Shown here: positions 20,755-32,732 of the stretch, piece after piece
Layout: each line of letters opens with the position of its first letter
Position numbering within the stretch: the first letter of the stretch is position 1
Made by a program: the position numbers and the translations under genes
Assembly: GCF_001653235.2 (NCBI RefSeq)
Contig: NC_035790.1
Location: forward strand, 5,518,001-5,582,000
DNA length: 64,000 nt
Reading direction: 5' to 3'
Origin: Pochonia chlamydosporia 170
Taxonomy: Eukaryota > Ascomycota > Sordariomycetes > Hypocreales > Clavicipitaceae
Notes under the pieces: generated by a model
What the model saw: the letters and a program-made list of their open reading frames with translations, nothing else
Told to the model about the DNA's origin: nothing
Database searches by the model: none

Positions 20755-22702
20755 TCACGTCAAGTAGTATTTTGGTCCTTCGCCGCCCTGGGGAACTTGC
20801 CAGTTGATGTCTTGTTGGGGCGCTTTGATATCGCACGTCTTGCAGTGGATGCAGCTGTGAGGGGATCATCCGTTAGTACACTTGATGATACAGGGGAGGT
20901 AGGATAACTTACTTTTGGGCATTGATCTGGAAGCGCACGCCGTGAGGCTTCGATTCATCCTCGACGTATTCGTACACGCCTGCGGGACAGAAACGGTTCT
21001 CGAGACCTTTGAAAGGAGGATAGGCTTTCTCGGTGTGCGCATCCCAATCCTTGACTTGCAGGTGGACAGGCTGGTCTTCCTCGTGGTTGGTACCGGTTCG
21101 GGATACACTAGTCAGGATATCAAAGGTGATCTTGCCATCCGGCTTGGGATATTCAATCTTGGGGAACTGGTCGGCAGGCTTGGTGGCAGCATAGTCAGGA
21201 GTCTTGTGCTTAAACGTCCAGGGGACACGGCCCTTGAAGATGAATGCCTCGAGTGCAGAGTACAAAACACCGCCAATGGCACCGAGCGGCGAATGGAACG
21301 AAGGTCGCATGTTTCGAACCTCCTTGAGTTCCTTCCAGATAGGTGACTTCCGCAGTGAGTCTTCGTAGTCGTAGAGGAATACTGTGCCATCGTCGCTCTG
21401 GCTGAGCGCGTTCCAGGCGGCTTCGGCGGCGAGCATGCCGGATTTCATGGCGTTGTGGGTTCCCTTTACTTTGGGGACGTTGATGAAGCCTGCTGAGTCG
21501 CCGATCAGAGCGCCACCGGGGAAGGCTACCTTGGGGATGGACTGGAAGCCGCCTTCAACGAGGGCACGAGCGCCGTAGGAGATGCACTTGCCGCCTTCGA
21601 GGACGTTCTTGAACGTGGGGTGCTGCTTGAGCTTCTGGAATTCCTGGTATGGCGACAGCCATGGGTTTTGGTAGTCGAGAGAGACGACTAAGCCGAGCGT
21701 GACCATGTTCTCGCCAAAGTGATACATGAAGGAACCGCCGTAGACGTCTTTGGGTAAGGGGTAGCCCATTGTGTGAAGAGTCAATCCCTTTTCGAACTTC
21801 TCGGGGTCTACTTCCCAGACTTCTTTGATACCCAGGCCATATGTCTGGTGCTGGCTGTCCTTGCGGAGGTCAAACTTGTTGATGACCTGCTTGCTCAAGC
21901 TGCCGTGGCAGCCCTCGCCGAACATGGTGACTCTGGCGTGGAACTCCATGCCACGCTCAAACGTATCCTTGGGCTTGCCATCACGCGCAATCCCCAAATC
22001 ATTCGTCGCTACACCCTTGACGGAGCCATCGGAATGGTAGATAACCTCGGCGGCCGCAAAGCCGGGATAGACTTCGACACCAAGCTCTTCGGCCCGCTCA
22101 GCCAGCCACTTGACAAACTGGTTCAGACTGACGATGTAGTTGCCGTGGTTGTGCATCTGAGGGGGTGCGAGGACAGGAAATGATCCAGTCTTGGTTAAGA
22201 TGCGCATCTTATCCGTTGTCGCGGGGGTCGCATGTTCGAATCTGTTGGGGTTTTCTTCGTCGAGCCAGTCGGGAATGAGTTCATTGATGGAACTGGGCTG
22301 GATAACGGCACCAGAGAGAATATGCGCGCCCATATCGCCAGCCTTCTCAAGGACAAGCACTCGGAAGTCCTCGTTACCCGCCTCATTGGCAAGCTGCTTT
22401 AACCGAATGGCAGCACTTAACCCGGCTGGTCCGCCACCCACGATACAGACGTCTACTTCATCGGACTCGCGCTCAATGGACGCCGGATCAAAAGTCTCGT
22501 CTTCTTCGGCGTTGTATAATCGTCGGCTGGTGGTGAATAGCCTCATGCCCGCTAACCGCTGCATCGGCACTGCCCGGGTCGTCGTCATGCGAGCAGTCCT
22601 CGTCATAGAGCCGATCGCGGGGACGGCTCGTCTGGGCGTCCAGCGCGCAATTGATCGTGCGCCGCGCTGGACGCATCTTGACACTGGCACCGGGGCCGAC
22701 AT
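20755..22702 (-). CDS. CIR2: electron transfer flavoprotein-ubiquinone oxidoreductase, mitochondrial
   Basis: Two exons, 20913-22702 and 20755-20854, with a 58-nt intron, give 629 residues from the ATG at 22702. The first 60 residues are Arg/Ser/Thr-rich and fit a mitochondrial presequence ([12 protein letters not shown]). The FAD dinucleotide fold is at 84-105 with GGGPAG at 89-94. The ETF-QO signature continues through [12 protein letters not shown] and the [22 protein letters not shown] region. The 4Fe-4S cluster is bound by four cysteines near the C-terminus: one in RFCPAGVYE (first exon) and three in CIHCKTC (second exon), so the intron separates the ligands and correct splicing is required. 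The enzyme passes electrons from ETF (fatty acid and amino acid oxidation) to ubiquinone at the inner membrane. A GTAAGT at about 22822 and a CAG just before the ATG suggest a 5' UTR intron. Confidence 0.96.
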
Positions 22703-24665
22703 GACTGCTATTAGGTGACCGGTAAAAGTCCCTGCGATGCACCTGGTGTTGTTGTGTGATGAGTATGGTTCCAAGAAGTGTGGCAACCGACGTCAAGATG
22801 TTCCATGTGCAAAGAAAGCTCACTTACAATATCTGCGGCCCAATTGGTCGGTTAGAGCAAGTGGGCAGCTTGTGAAGCCGATCCAAGCCGGGCGTCGGTA
22901 CTTTTCGGTACGAGCAGGGCGAGTTGATTTGGCAGAGCAGACCCTTACTCGGATCCGGTGGCAGAGGTAGCTTTTGAGTACATCAGTTTGCCGGATCCGT
23001 TTCCAATGTCTGAGCCGGGGTTGTGGATAGATGCGGGCTTCTGAGCGAGTTGCCGAAGAGTGCCTCGCTCATCAAGGGAATACCCGTCCGGCTCAATCAA
23101 TTTTGGCGGTGAAATCCAACGAAGCTGGTGTATGCTGGACACTGTCGTGGTGTTCAATGTTAGGCCGAAGATGCTAAGACACTCGTTCTGCAGTCACTCA
23201 ACCGAAGAGGCTGATAATCCATGTGCCTGGAGGCTCCTAGGGTAGGCTCACGCAATACGACAATTTTTTATTTGACCTTGCGGGACGAGCATCGACATCG
23301 GCATGACTAAATGAATGACTATTCGTTTGATTGCGTGATATGGTTTATCTTCTTTCTTGTCGGATCGATTTGTATTAAATGATCTTGGAAGTACTTTACT
23401 CTTATCCGAGCTCTGCCTTCTCTTGTCAGTTCGGATGCATCCGACTGCACAACCAGTTTCCATCATTGAAGCTCTGGTAACAATGGCACGCTTCGACGAG
23501 ATTAGATTACTGCTGGGGCGCTAAAAACTCGACTCAACGGCCGGCAAGAGCCGAGTCGATAAGATGATACGGATTTGATAAATTTACTAGAGCTCTTTAC
23601 GCCCGGTGTGTCAAATGTGGTGGTGGTGGCAGTCTACAAGCCTCCATCCGCTGCGTAGGGGTGTTCTTTTAAAGTAAGTTTGCAGGGGACATAAGAGTGT
23701 TGGTAACATAATATGTTTCTTGCTTCCATTGGGATGAGTGAGATGCGATCTTGGAATGCCCTTAGTCAGGAGATTATGTCTTGTCTACATTTCTATCCGT
23801 CATCCTCGAATCCTTTGCGTATTGGCCAGACAAGATGGGCTTGGCAAAGCCACTTCCAACAAAATCTGCATGAAAAGGGCCGTGTCACTTGAATATGCAT
23901 ATATTAACGACTGCACAAACTGTAATCCAAATCGCTCAGATCCTCCATTTCCCCCGGCATACAAGCGCACCAAACGATTCATCTCTCGAGCTCAAGTTGT
24001 CAACCCATGCATGTATGCACATCCCCCGCATGCCGCATCATCCTTGTCACCGGCAGCTACTCAAGCACCATTTCTTACTCTGACCTCACCCCAATGCAAC
24101 ATCACCAACACCAAATCAGTGCCAGTATGACCATAAATCACTGACCCAACGGAACGCTAAGAACCTCTTTGGCAGGTCAGCCTTTCCAGCATCTTGGACA
24201 TCTCAGAACAACCAGCAGCTACCCCGCATTCCCTGGAGGTTTCTCGGCGCTATTGTTGCCATCTTCAACACACAGCTTCGATGTTACCCTCATCGTCCCT
24301 TGGCCAATGCCTTCATGTAGTGTAAACTACAGTACCATCATCAAGATGGCTGCCCAAGAGAGGGGGAAATGGTCACAGCGCGTGTGCATGGCCGCATGTC
24401 TCACAGCAGTGAACCCGTCTATTTTAAAGAGAGACGTGCTACCCCGGAATGCAGGCGAGCTCGTAACTTGAGAAGGGATCGACGAGACCCTTGGATTGAC
24501 AGAATTGCTCCCCTTTCTCAGGTCTCACCTGGAAGGAACGAATCACTTCCACTGTCTCCTGTTCTCGAAAGACACGGGAAACTCTATTTCGACGGCCCAA
24601 GTTATTCTGGCAGTTCGCACAACGGAGTTCAAATCGGCCGAGAGATCGCCTGACAAGCCAGCATC
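22703..24665. other. divergent promoter region of ETF-QO and GH125 genes
   Basis: About 2 kb shared by two divergently transcribed genes. A 130-codon plus-strand frame at 23738-24130 has no recognisable domain. No repeat or RNA gene seen. Confidence 0.5.
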
Positions 24666-26404
24666 ATGAAGTTTATCCAGCTCCTCGCCATTGCCGGCTT
24701 GGCTGCGGCAGATGTGCCGAGCGATTGTCCCGCGTATGACAACTACGCCGCCCAGCGACATCCTCCGTATTCCTCTGGCAAATGGAAGTATCCGTATCAG
24801 CGGCCAGAGTCGAGATGTCGATCTTACGTGGTCCCAGAGGTGGAACAGACGCTGAGCAAGGTAAAACGGATGATTAAAGATACGGATCTGTACAGCCTAT
24901 TTGTGAATACTTGGCCGAATACCGTGGACACGACGATTCTGTGGCATGGAAAGGCTCTTGATAATCCGGATGAAGAGGTACTATCATCACCCACAAACCA
25001 CCCAAACATTCCCAATCAAACTTATCACATGATTCCTTGTCTCATGCCATCTCTACTCATAGCTTGCCTTTGTAACAACCGGCGACATCCACGCCATGTG
25101 GCTCCGGGACAGCGCCAACCAACTCCAATCCTACAAGCCAATCCTCAACATCACCTCCCACAACAGCACCAACAACATCGCCAGTCTATACCGCGGCACC
25201 ATCAACCTCCAGTCGCGATATATTCGAAAATTCCCCTACTGCAACGCCTTCCAACCACCCCCGGACTCCAAGCTCCCGCCCAACAACCACAAGCGCAGTC
25301 TCCTCGCCAAGCGCGGCGACACAGTCAACCCACCCTACGATCCCAAGGTCGTATGGGAGTGCAAATACGAACTCGATTCTCTGTCCGCGTTCCTCCAACT
25401 CTCATGGGACTACTACGACGTCACTCGAGATGCCAAGTTTTTCCGCAAATACAAATGGGCTGACACGGTGAAAACCATTCTCAAGCTGGCGAATGACATG
25501 ATGATAGGCACGTACACACAAGACGGCCGCGTCAACAACTCCCCGTACACATGGCTCCGTGATGCGAATAGCGCTACAGAAACGGTCTCCAATAGAGGTA
25601 CTGGAAATCCTGTCGCCGGCAACATCGGTCTCGTGCGCAGCTTCTTTCGTCCGTCGGACGATTCCACCATCTATCAGTACTTTATCCCTGCCAACATGAT
25701 GTTCGCGCGCTACTTGCACGCTTGTGCCGAAATCATGCACAAGATAGATAGGAACACTGCGTCGCAAATGTCAGAAATGGCCCGGGGCATAGAACATGCT
25801 ATTGATAAATACGGTATTGTGGAACACCCCAAGTTTGGTGACATTTACGCCTACGAGGTCGATGGTCTCGGCTCCCACAATCTCATGGTTCGTCTACATA
25901 ACCATCATCACCCGTATGAACATCCCGCTAAACTAACATAGGATGACGCCAATATACCCTCCTTGCTGAGCATCCCCCATCTGGGATTCAAGTCCAACAC
26001 AGACAGAATCTACCGCCATACCCGTGACTTCGTGCTCTCCCGCTACAACCCGTACTTTGGATTTGGACCCGTGCTCAACGCTACGGGTGGACCGCACCTC
26101 GGACCGGGAATGGCTTGGCCGATGGGTGTTATAATGCAGACCATGACTTCGCATGACGATCATGAGATTGTGCGTGGAATAAAGCAGTTGATGGGTGCGA
26201 CCAGCGGACTCGGCCTCATCCATGAGTCGGTAAATACGCACGATGATACGAAGTGGACTCGTTCATGGTAAGTCGCTGGCATCGCGTTCATGCATTTAGG
26301 TTGCTGACATTGGTAGGTTTGCTTGGGCGAACGGTCTATTTGGACAGATGATTCTGGACCTTTTGGACAGGAAGCCGCATCTCCTGGCTAGGAGCTATCA
26401 GTGA
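24666..26404 (+). CDS. secreted GH125 exo-alpha-1,6-mannosidase (Mug157 family)
   Basis: Four exons, 24666-24977, 25063-25887, 25942-26267 and 26317-26404; introns of 85, 54 and 49 nt. The product is 516 residues. It starts with a signal peptide ([15 protein letters not shown], cleavage probably near residue 16) followed by [15 protein letters not shown]125 landmarks are [15 protein letters not shown], the [15 protein letters not shown] segment, [41 protein letters not shown] (across the second intron), [13 protein letters not shown] and [21 protein letters not shown] (across the third). Bacterial GH125 enzymes are inverting exo-alpha-1,6-mannosidases; the fungal branch was first listed as S. 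pombe mug157, a meiotically induced gene. It likely trims cell wall or glycoprotein mannan in the secretory path or outside the cell. Every family block is kept across the splice joins, which supports the model. Confidence 0.94.
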
Positions 26405-26707
26405 TGGGTGTTTCAAAGCCGATCCTAACATCATTCCTATAAAAATATGTAAATCATGCTCGATAAACTATGCGCTAATGACCTTATCTCTTTCATAACT
26501 TCTACGTGAATATGTACACGTTCGTACATTGGAGCGTCGTGTGTTCGTGACTTTCGTAACCTATATATAGAGAACAAGCTTCCGCAACCTGTAAACACCC
26601 CGTATCTATCGTCATCTAGTATGCTTCATCTTCAAACGCCATCCATGCAACTCGTATGTTCTACCATAATATATGCTTATTTACAGTACCAATGCCCAAA
26701 ACCTTTC
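26405..26707. other. convergent 3' flanks
   Basis: About 300 bp, AT-rich, between the stops of the GH125 gene (plus) and HUL5 (minus). It probably holds both polyadenylation regions. Confidence 0.5.
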
Positions 26708-29700
26708 TTAACTCAAGTCAAACCCAGCCCCTGAAGTGACGGCATATAAGAGCTTCTTTCGTAAAGCACTCTCGGAAGTATACCGAGGCAGTTTCAATAA
26801 ATTGACGCAGGTGCTCGTGCTCGGCAGTCTCTCCTCATCAGTCCCCCCATCTCGAATGCTAAACTTCGGGCGAAGCTGCGAGAATCCAAGTAGCGGTGCG
26901 CGAGGAGTCGAACTCACGTACTTGAGGACGTCTCGTCTCTGCTTGTCAGTAAAGCCCTCCATGACTTTCCAGAATAATTTGATAGTGGGATGCTCTTCGT
27001 TGTCGTCGCCGATTTCGTAGAGTCCACTGTATACCGTGTTGCGGCGGAGGTCATCAATGTCGATTTCGGACGAATCTCCACCTACCAGACGTTGAAGCTC
27101 GGATTGATTGAACATGGAGAGCCATGATGGGCGGATGATTGAACGCAGACCGCGGAGGAAAGCGGCTGTTTGGTGGGCGGGCTGGACAACGAGACGGTGG
27201 CGAGCAGCGTAGGAAATGTAAAGTAGGCGATTATCATTGGTGACGGGAATTTGGTCGCCGTTGGGGATGAGCTTTCGAGTGACGGTGCGGACTGGTTCGT
27301 CAGGGGGAGAAACCTGATCCGTGACGGTGAAGTCGAAAGCTAGTTCGGATACATCGCCTGAATAATTTTTCAGTGTTAGGAGTCCGTTGTATAGCTCTTT
27401 GTCCATGTCTCGCAGGTCGTTGATGCTACCCTTGTAGGCGTTTTCGTCTTTGGGCCCAGCCGACGGCCATTTTAGTAGGAAAAAGCCTGCAAACGCCAAG
27501 TCCACCAGGATACCCTCGTACAGACACTTGCCTATAACGCGCCCAAGGAATTCGAACCGCTTCAGATAGTCATTCACACTGTCTCTATACTCTTCGTCAT
27601 TCTCGTTCAGGCCACGCCGCCGCTGGAGGAAGTCGCGAAGCGTATCGACAGCTGTTGGATTAGGGAAGAGAAGCCTTTGCTCATTAGAACTGAACATGCC
27701 ACCTCCTTTTTCACTATTTCCAAAGGCCTCGGATGTGACACTAATGAGAAACTCCTTCGTCACACCACCACCGTCGATACCCGCTTCTGGTGTGTCGAAT
27801 TGATCAACAAACGTAATTTGAATTGGGTCTTTGAGTCCGTCTCCGATTTGGTAGAATTGCTTGAAGGCGTCTTCAAATAGCTGACCACGCCGAATCTTAG
27901 CATGGTGCCTGGCGAAAGGGTGCAAAGGGAAAGTGGCGTTTCCCTCACGACGGATCTTATCAAGGTTGATAAACTGCCGAAAAATGTGCACTCTAGTTTC
28001 AAAGGGAACCACGAAAGGCATGTGCTTTAAAATCTCCAACTTGGGTCCCATCTCGGCCAACCTTCGCTCTCTTTGAGCGCGCACTTGTTGTGCTCTGAGC
28101 CGTTCTAGTCGAGCGTGGCGCGACACCCTTTGGCCCGCCATGGTTGAGTAGAATCCAGAAGACTCGTCAATGTCCCTGGTCGCGCTGACCTCCTCTTCAT
28201 CGCTGCCCTCAGCTTCCTCATCATTCTGTCGCTCCTCTTCGGCGATAACCGCACTAACGAAATCTTCTTGCTGCAACTTGGCATTCATCAACCAGTGATT
28301 AGCAGGGAGGAAATGCATTCTTGAGTCTCTCTCGTAGAGCATCTTCATAGTCGACGTTATGATGGCACGCAACCCATCAAGATCGACCATTGTCGACGCA
28401 GGCCGCGCAGGTACCTCGGCGGAGCCTGACTGGCGGGAAGCGTCTTCCGCCCCAAGATATGAGTCAAGTCGAGACTTTGCTGCCGCGTTAAGGCCCTCTT
28501 GTGTTTGTGGGAGATCTCGCGCCTTGTAGTGTAAAACAAAGGCTGTATTCTTCAAAAATGTGGTCAAGGTTTCAACATCTTTCAGCGAGAGACTGCACTG
28601 ACGAAGGCGAGAGTCCGATGAGGCGTTGTCGATGATTTGTGAATTCATACCACTGAAGAAGTCCTCGTCATCGCTGAGGCGGAGGATAAACGTATACAGT
28701 TCCAGGAAGAGAAGAATTACTCGCCATTCTTGCTCCTCGGTACTCTCGTATAACAGCTGGGACGAGCCGCGCAAATATCGCTGGATGACTCGTACTGGGT
28801 TTTCCGACTCGAGTTGCAGCTTCGCAAACACTGTAGTCTGTTGCATGATATGCCAGAGAAACTTGACAGTGGGAACAGAGCCCGTGGCTGTTGGTATTTG
28901 CCCGAGAAATAGTTTCATCCTTGTGTCGTCTGCGTTTGCTGGAAAGCAGTGTAAAAGTGTCAAGATGTACCCGGCCAATAGGCTGGTTCCGTAAGACTGT
29001 TCTGTTACAGAACGTGCCAAATTGGATGCAAAGTCCTGGAGAATAGAGGAGATTCCCTCATGTTCTACAAGAGATAGAAGCTGTTTGGAGATATACGGCG
29101 CCAGAGGCTGCAATGATTGGCCCTCATTTTCGTCATCCGAATCGTCAACTTGGGGTTTGAGGCCTATTCTTACTCCGATCTCAGATGAAAGATATGACAG
29201 CTGCATTAGGAGTGCGTGTAGATAGCTAATCTTAGCAGATGGATTGAGTGACACACGTCCGAGGCCGATAAAATGGGCCAGTAACCACAAAAGGTCGTCC
29301 TTAGGAGGCAGCACTTGACGTGAGGACCCATAAACTGATCGAATGGCTTCGGCGAGCTTGCCAGCTTCGATTCCTTGGGAAAATATGGCGCTGTTATTCT
29401 CGAAGAGACACAAATCACTTTGAACGAAGAAACTGGACGCAAGAGCAGTGTAGGCCGGTTCTAATCCAAATTGTTAGCACATCGACAGCAATATGAACGA
29501 GTTTATCAGAACGCACTATTGTCAGGCATGCCCTGGAGAGGCATTGTCAGAGACGTGAACAACAAGTCGTTCTTCTGCTCAGCATCTTGTCCCTTGAATA
29601 CGATTGCAAGTGAGGTATAATAAAGGGCAAGCGAGTGTGCTATCGCATTAGGATCGAAGGTTGTTATTCGGCCGATGAGTTTGAGAAGAATGGTCACGTC

Positions 29701-30285
29701 CAAGGTGGAAGATCTAGTTTCACAATTAGCCGTTATTCACCAAATTCAAAAAATTACACTTTGCGATGCATACGCATATACGTACTTTCCCGAAACCACA
29801 ACATTCAATGTGGTGATAAGAATGTTAGCCAAGGCTCTAAGGCGCGACATATGAACGCCACGCGGGGCAATATGTTCGATGTGCGCCGATTCACAATCAC
29901 GGACAAACATAAACGTTCTTTGGATATCATCGGCGGATCGTCGCGAGAAGAAGGAGAGAAGGAGGCTGAAAGCAACAGGAAGACGCTCGGCAACATCGGT
30001 AGCTGTGTTTGAACGATACAGGCTATCAAAGGCGGCCCGTCTGTCATTAGCCAAGTTTCGTCTCGCGCGGTGGCCACGCCATGTTCGCTGGATCTTGCCG
30101 GCAGCTTTTAGCTTCTGTCTCTCCAAATGCCTCTTTTCTCGTTCGGCCTGAGCATCTGACACGGTTTTGGTTGCGTTGGAGACGACGGCAGGACTCCAAG
30201 ATGTGTTGGCAAAAGGGTTGCCGGCCTGCCCGCTCAGGTTGACGTTTCGAGGACGTCTCGAGTTGCCCGTGAAAGTCGAAAACAT
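26708..30285 (-). CDS. HUL5: HECT E3 ubiquitin ligase, Hul5/UBE3C type
   Basis: Three exons: 29786-30285, 29517-29713 and 26708-29460, with introns of 72 nt (29714-29785) and 56 nt (29461-29516). The product is 1149 residues. An IQ-like motif lies at 62-80 (AAGKIQRTWRGHRARR), as in UBE3C and Hul5. The middle is helical with an acidic stretch (EERQNDEEAEGSDEEEV). The HECT domain fills roughly 790-1149: DPIQITFVDQFDTPEAGIDGGGVTKEF marks the N-lobe (quoted here as its position just before residue 800), and the catalytic cysteine is Cys1117 in STSTCVNLLKLP, 32 residues before the C-terminus. The terminal GAGFDLS tail is typical. Hul5 in yeast acts on proteasome-bound substrates and extends ubiquitin chains on misfolded cytosolic proteins, especially after heat shock. 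The second donor (GTGCGT) is weaker than the others, but phase and family context agree. Confidence 0.95.
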
Positions 30286-32732
30286 GATGATGGCAGGCCA
30301 AAGAGCACAAGCATAAACACAAGCACAAGTTCAAGCGACAGGCAAAGGCCGCTCCAAGAGAAGACTTGAATATCTCTGGCAAGGTTGACTATTGATGCGA
30401 CTTCGAGACGATTCGGTTTGGTGATGGTTGGTAAGCTGGAGAGCTCTAAAGATGTAGTGACGGAATACTTGGATGTAGCACTAGATAGCAAGGATGGTTG
30501 GCTTGTCTTTGGCTGACTGGTGCATTCCATGTTCCATGTTGCATTGTGTTGCATTGGCCCGGAGGCGGCGATGGACGGCAACAAGTGGGGCTAGGCGGTA
30601 GTGGGATGACGATGAGGTCAAGTACAGAGTACTTCGTGTTAGGTCCAGGGACATGGAGGGCAATCTGGTGGCATTGATTGATGGCACACGACACAACCCA
30701 ACCGTGTCTGGTCTGCATGAAAGAGACATTTTGAAGACGGACAAAGAGCCTCGAATAAGCTGATAATTTATGTTTACCTTTAACCTTTTTTTCTCTCTTT
30801 TTTTCTTCTTTCATTTTATTCTACGTAGGTAGATGAGGTAGGTGAGCCTAAATGCCACAAATTTGGACAGCTGCATAACGTTGACTTTGACATCTCTTGA
30901 GAGGTAGTCTGTTTCACCGAGGAGATAAAGTTTGGGTACTTGAACAAGACTGTCGGAGCAGTTTTCAAATATGACCACCGGAAACAACTCTTACGAAAAT
31001 CTCACCGTCTTTTATCCATGGCGCCAGGGCTGGACAAGGTTTGCAATATCGTAAAGTGAGATTGCGGTCTGGTCCTGAGCATCAAGTCTTGAAGAACTGG
31101 CTGGCCAATAACATTTGCCTATTCGCCAGCCCTATGTACCCATACCACGCCATGATGCTTGGTGCATGAGACAAACATCACCCTTGAAAGCATCTTTTGG
31201 TTGAAGAAAGCAGACAGTAATTAAAAAAAAGAAGGATATGGACACGAAGGACGACGACGACGTGCGCAAACTTTGGCTGAATTGCAGTAAATGAGACATT
31301 CAACATTCAAGGGTCCAATGTTTGTGACTTCCGGGGCGCCACTTGAAATCGCTTGTGATGGACATCAAAGGATGCTGTGGTGAGTGGCCAGTTACTTTTC
31401 GGTCAAGTCTTGCACATGTGTGTCAATGGTTTGGTCAATCAATGGGCTTTTGATGCGGTGGCAGTTCAGTGGACATTTATGTGCCCAACGTCGATGCCAT
31501 GTCCATTGACAGGCCAAGTACTTTGTACTCCATAAGTACCAGACAGCAACTCCATCCCCAGACACAGCACAAAGCCTTCAAAATGTCTGTCTGTCTGCCC
31601 GTCCCTTTCTCAAAGACAACAAACGCACTACAGGTTTGCTAGCCCCTTTATGGATTTTACGGTGAATACACTTTTACTCGCTCAAAGACAATCCCCAGCG
31701 TAGCTAACCATGGCCGCCACGCGCACTCTATTCCACTTGGCATCTAGCTGAGTCGAAAAAGAACAGGCCGTCTTGTACGGAGTACCTCATATGGCACTCG
31801 ACTCGACAGCCCTCATCTCGTGCCTCATCGCTCCTTCCCCCGCAATGAGCAGCAACTCTCTCGCAGAGTGCCAGGATATTCTGCGTGGTCTGGTACATCT
31901 GTACTGTGTGTACGAGGATGTTTGAACTGTACCGTGTCACAAGAATTAGCCAAATGCTTACAGTGCGCCGATCTGCCGCATCGCCCAACTTGTGAATCCC
32001 CAGAAGGCCAGATGTGTGTCGACTGAGGGCCAACAAAGGCGGTCGGCATGTACTCATGTACTGATGTACTCCGTGCCTGGTACTGGCACCGCTCATCAGC
32101 CACTCAAGCACTAGCCTGGGAAGGGTCACTCCACCAGTCCTTCCAATGTGTCCAATGTGGCAGCCCATAGAAAAAAAAAAATATCATCTAGAGAAGGAAA
32201 TTTCCTCTCCTCCTCTCCCACACAACCACCACCCTTTATCTCAAAACACCCCAAAATCCAAACGCGAGTCGGTTCAGAGTTCCGGTCCTAGACCTTGTTC
32301 TCTGTTCTTGCTCTTGTTGAACCTCAACCAAAAAACAATCAAAAAAAATTTAAAAACCTCCCAAAAAACCCACCCCGACCCGTATTCCTGCCTCGTGCGG
32401 ACACGAAGAACGACTTCCTCGCAACACGCATAGTCTTTGAGTCAGCCTTTCGCCGCTTACTCAATTTTCTCGACGTGTCTCCTTCTTTCTGCCACCTTAA
32501 TATTTCGTGTGCAGAAGTTCCTTTATCCTTTTTCTTGTCGCAAGACTAGTCTAGTTGAATCGGTTCGTCTCCTCCCCGGCCCAAGGCAAGGACCCTCCCC
32601 CTCCGGCCTTGTCTCGTGAGAAGCGCATAGCCGATTTGGCCCTTTTTTTTGCCACAGAACGACGCGCCTGCTAACACGACACTCGATTTCCCATCTTTAG
32701 TTTCATCGATTTCTCACGTCCTCGACATCAAA
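30286..32732. other. 2.4 kb divergent region between HUL5 and PAB1
   Basis: Contains GTCTGGTCTG at 30706, TACGGAGTA at 31776-31784, the near copy TACTCCGTG at 32067, an A11 run at 32171-32181 and a longer adenine-rich tract at 32329-32376. The last 500 bp are pyrimidine-rich and probably include the PAB1 leader. No gene recognised. Confidence 0.55.
32329..32376 (+). promoter_or_regulatory. adenine-rich tract upstream of PAB1
   Basis: Runs of 5 to 8 adenines separated by one to four other bases, about 360-400 nt before the PAB1 start codon. In other eukaryotes oligo(A) tracts in the PABP mRNA leader are bound by the protein itself and repress translation. Whether this tract is inside the transcript is not known from the sequence. 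Confidence 0.35.

Noticed and set aside
22703..22786. 28-codon N-terminal extension of ETF-QO
   Set aside because: It would hide the presequence behind an acidic/His-rich stretch, and a CAG just before the ATG at 22702 looks like a leader splice site.
32649..32732. N-terminal extension of PAB1
   Set aside because: No ATG in it, and a pyrimidine run followed by CACAG suggests a leader intron acceptor; the MAANTSS start fits the family better.
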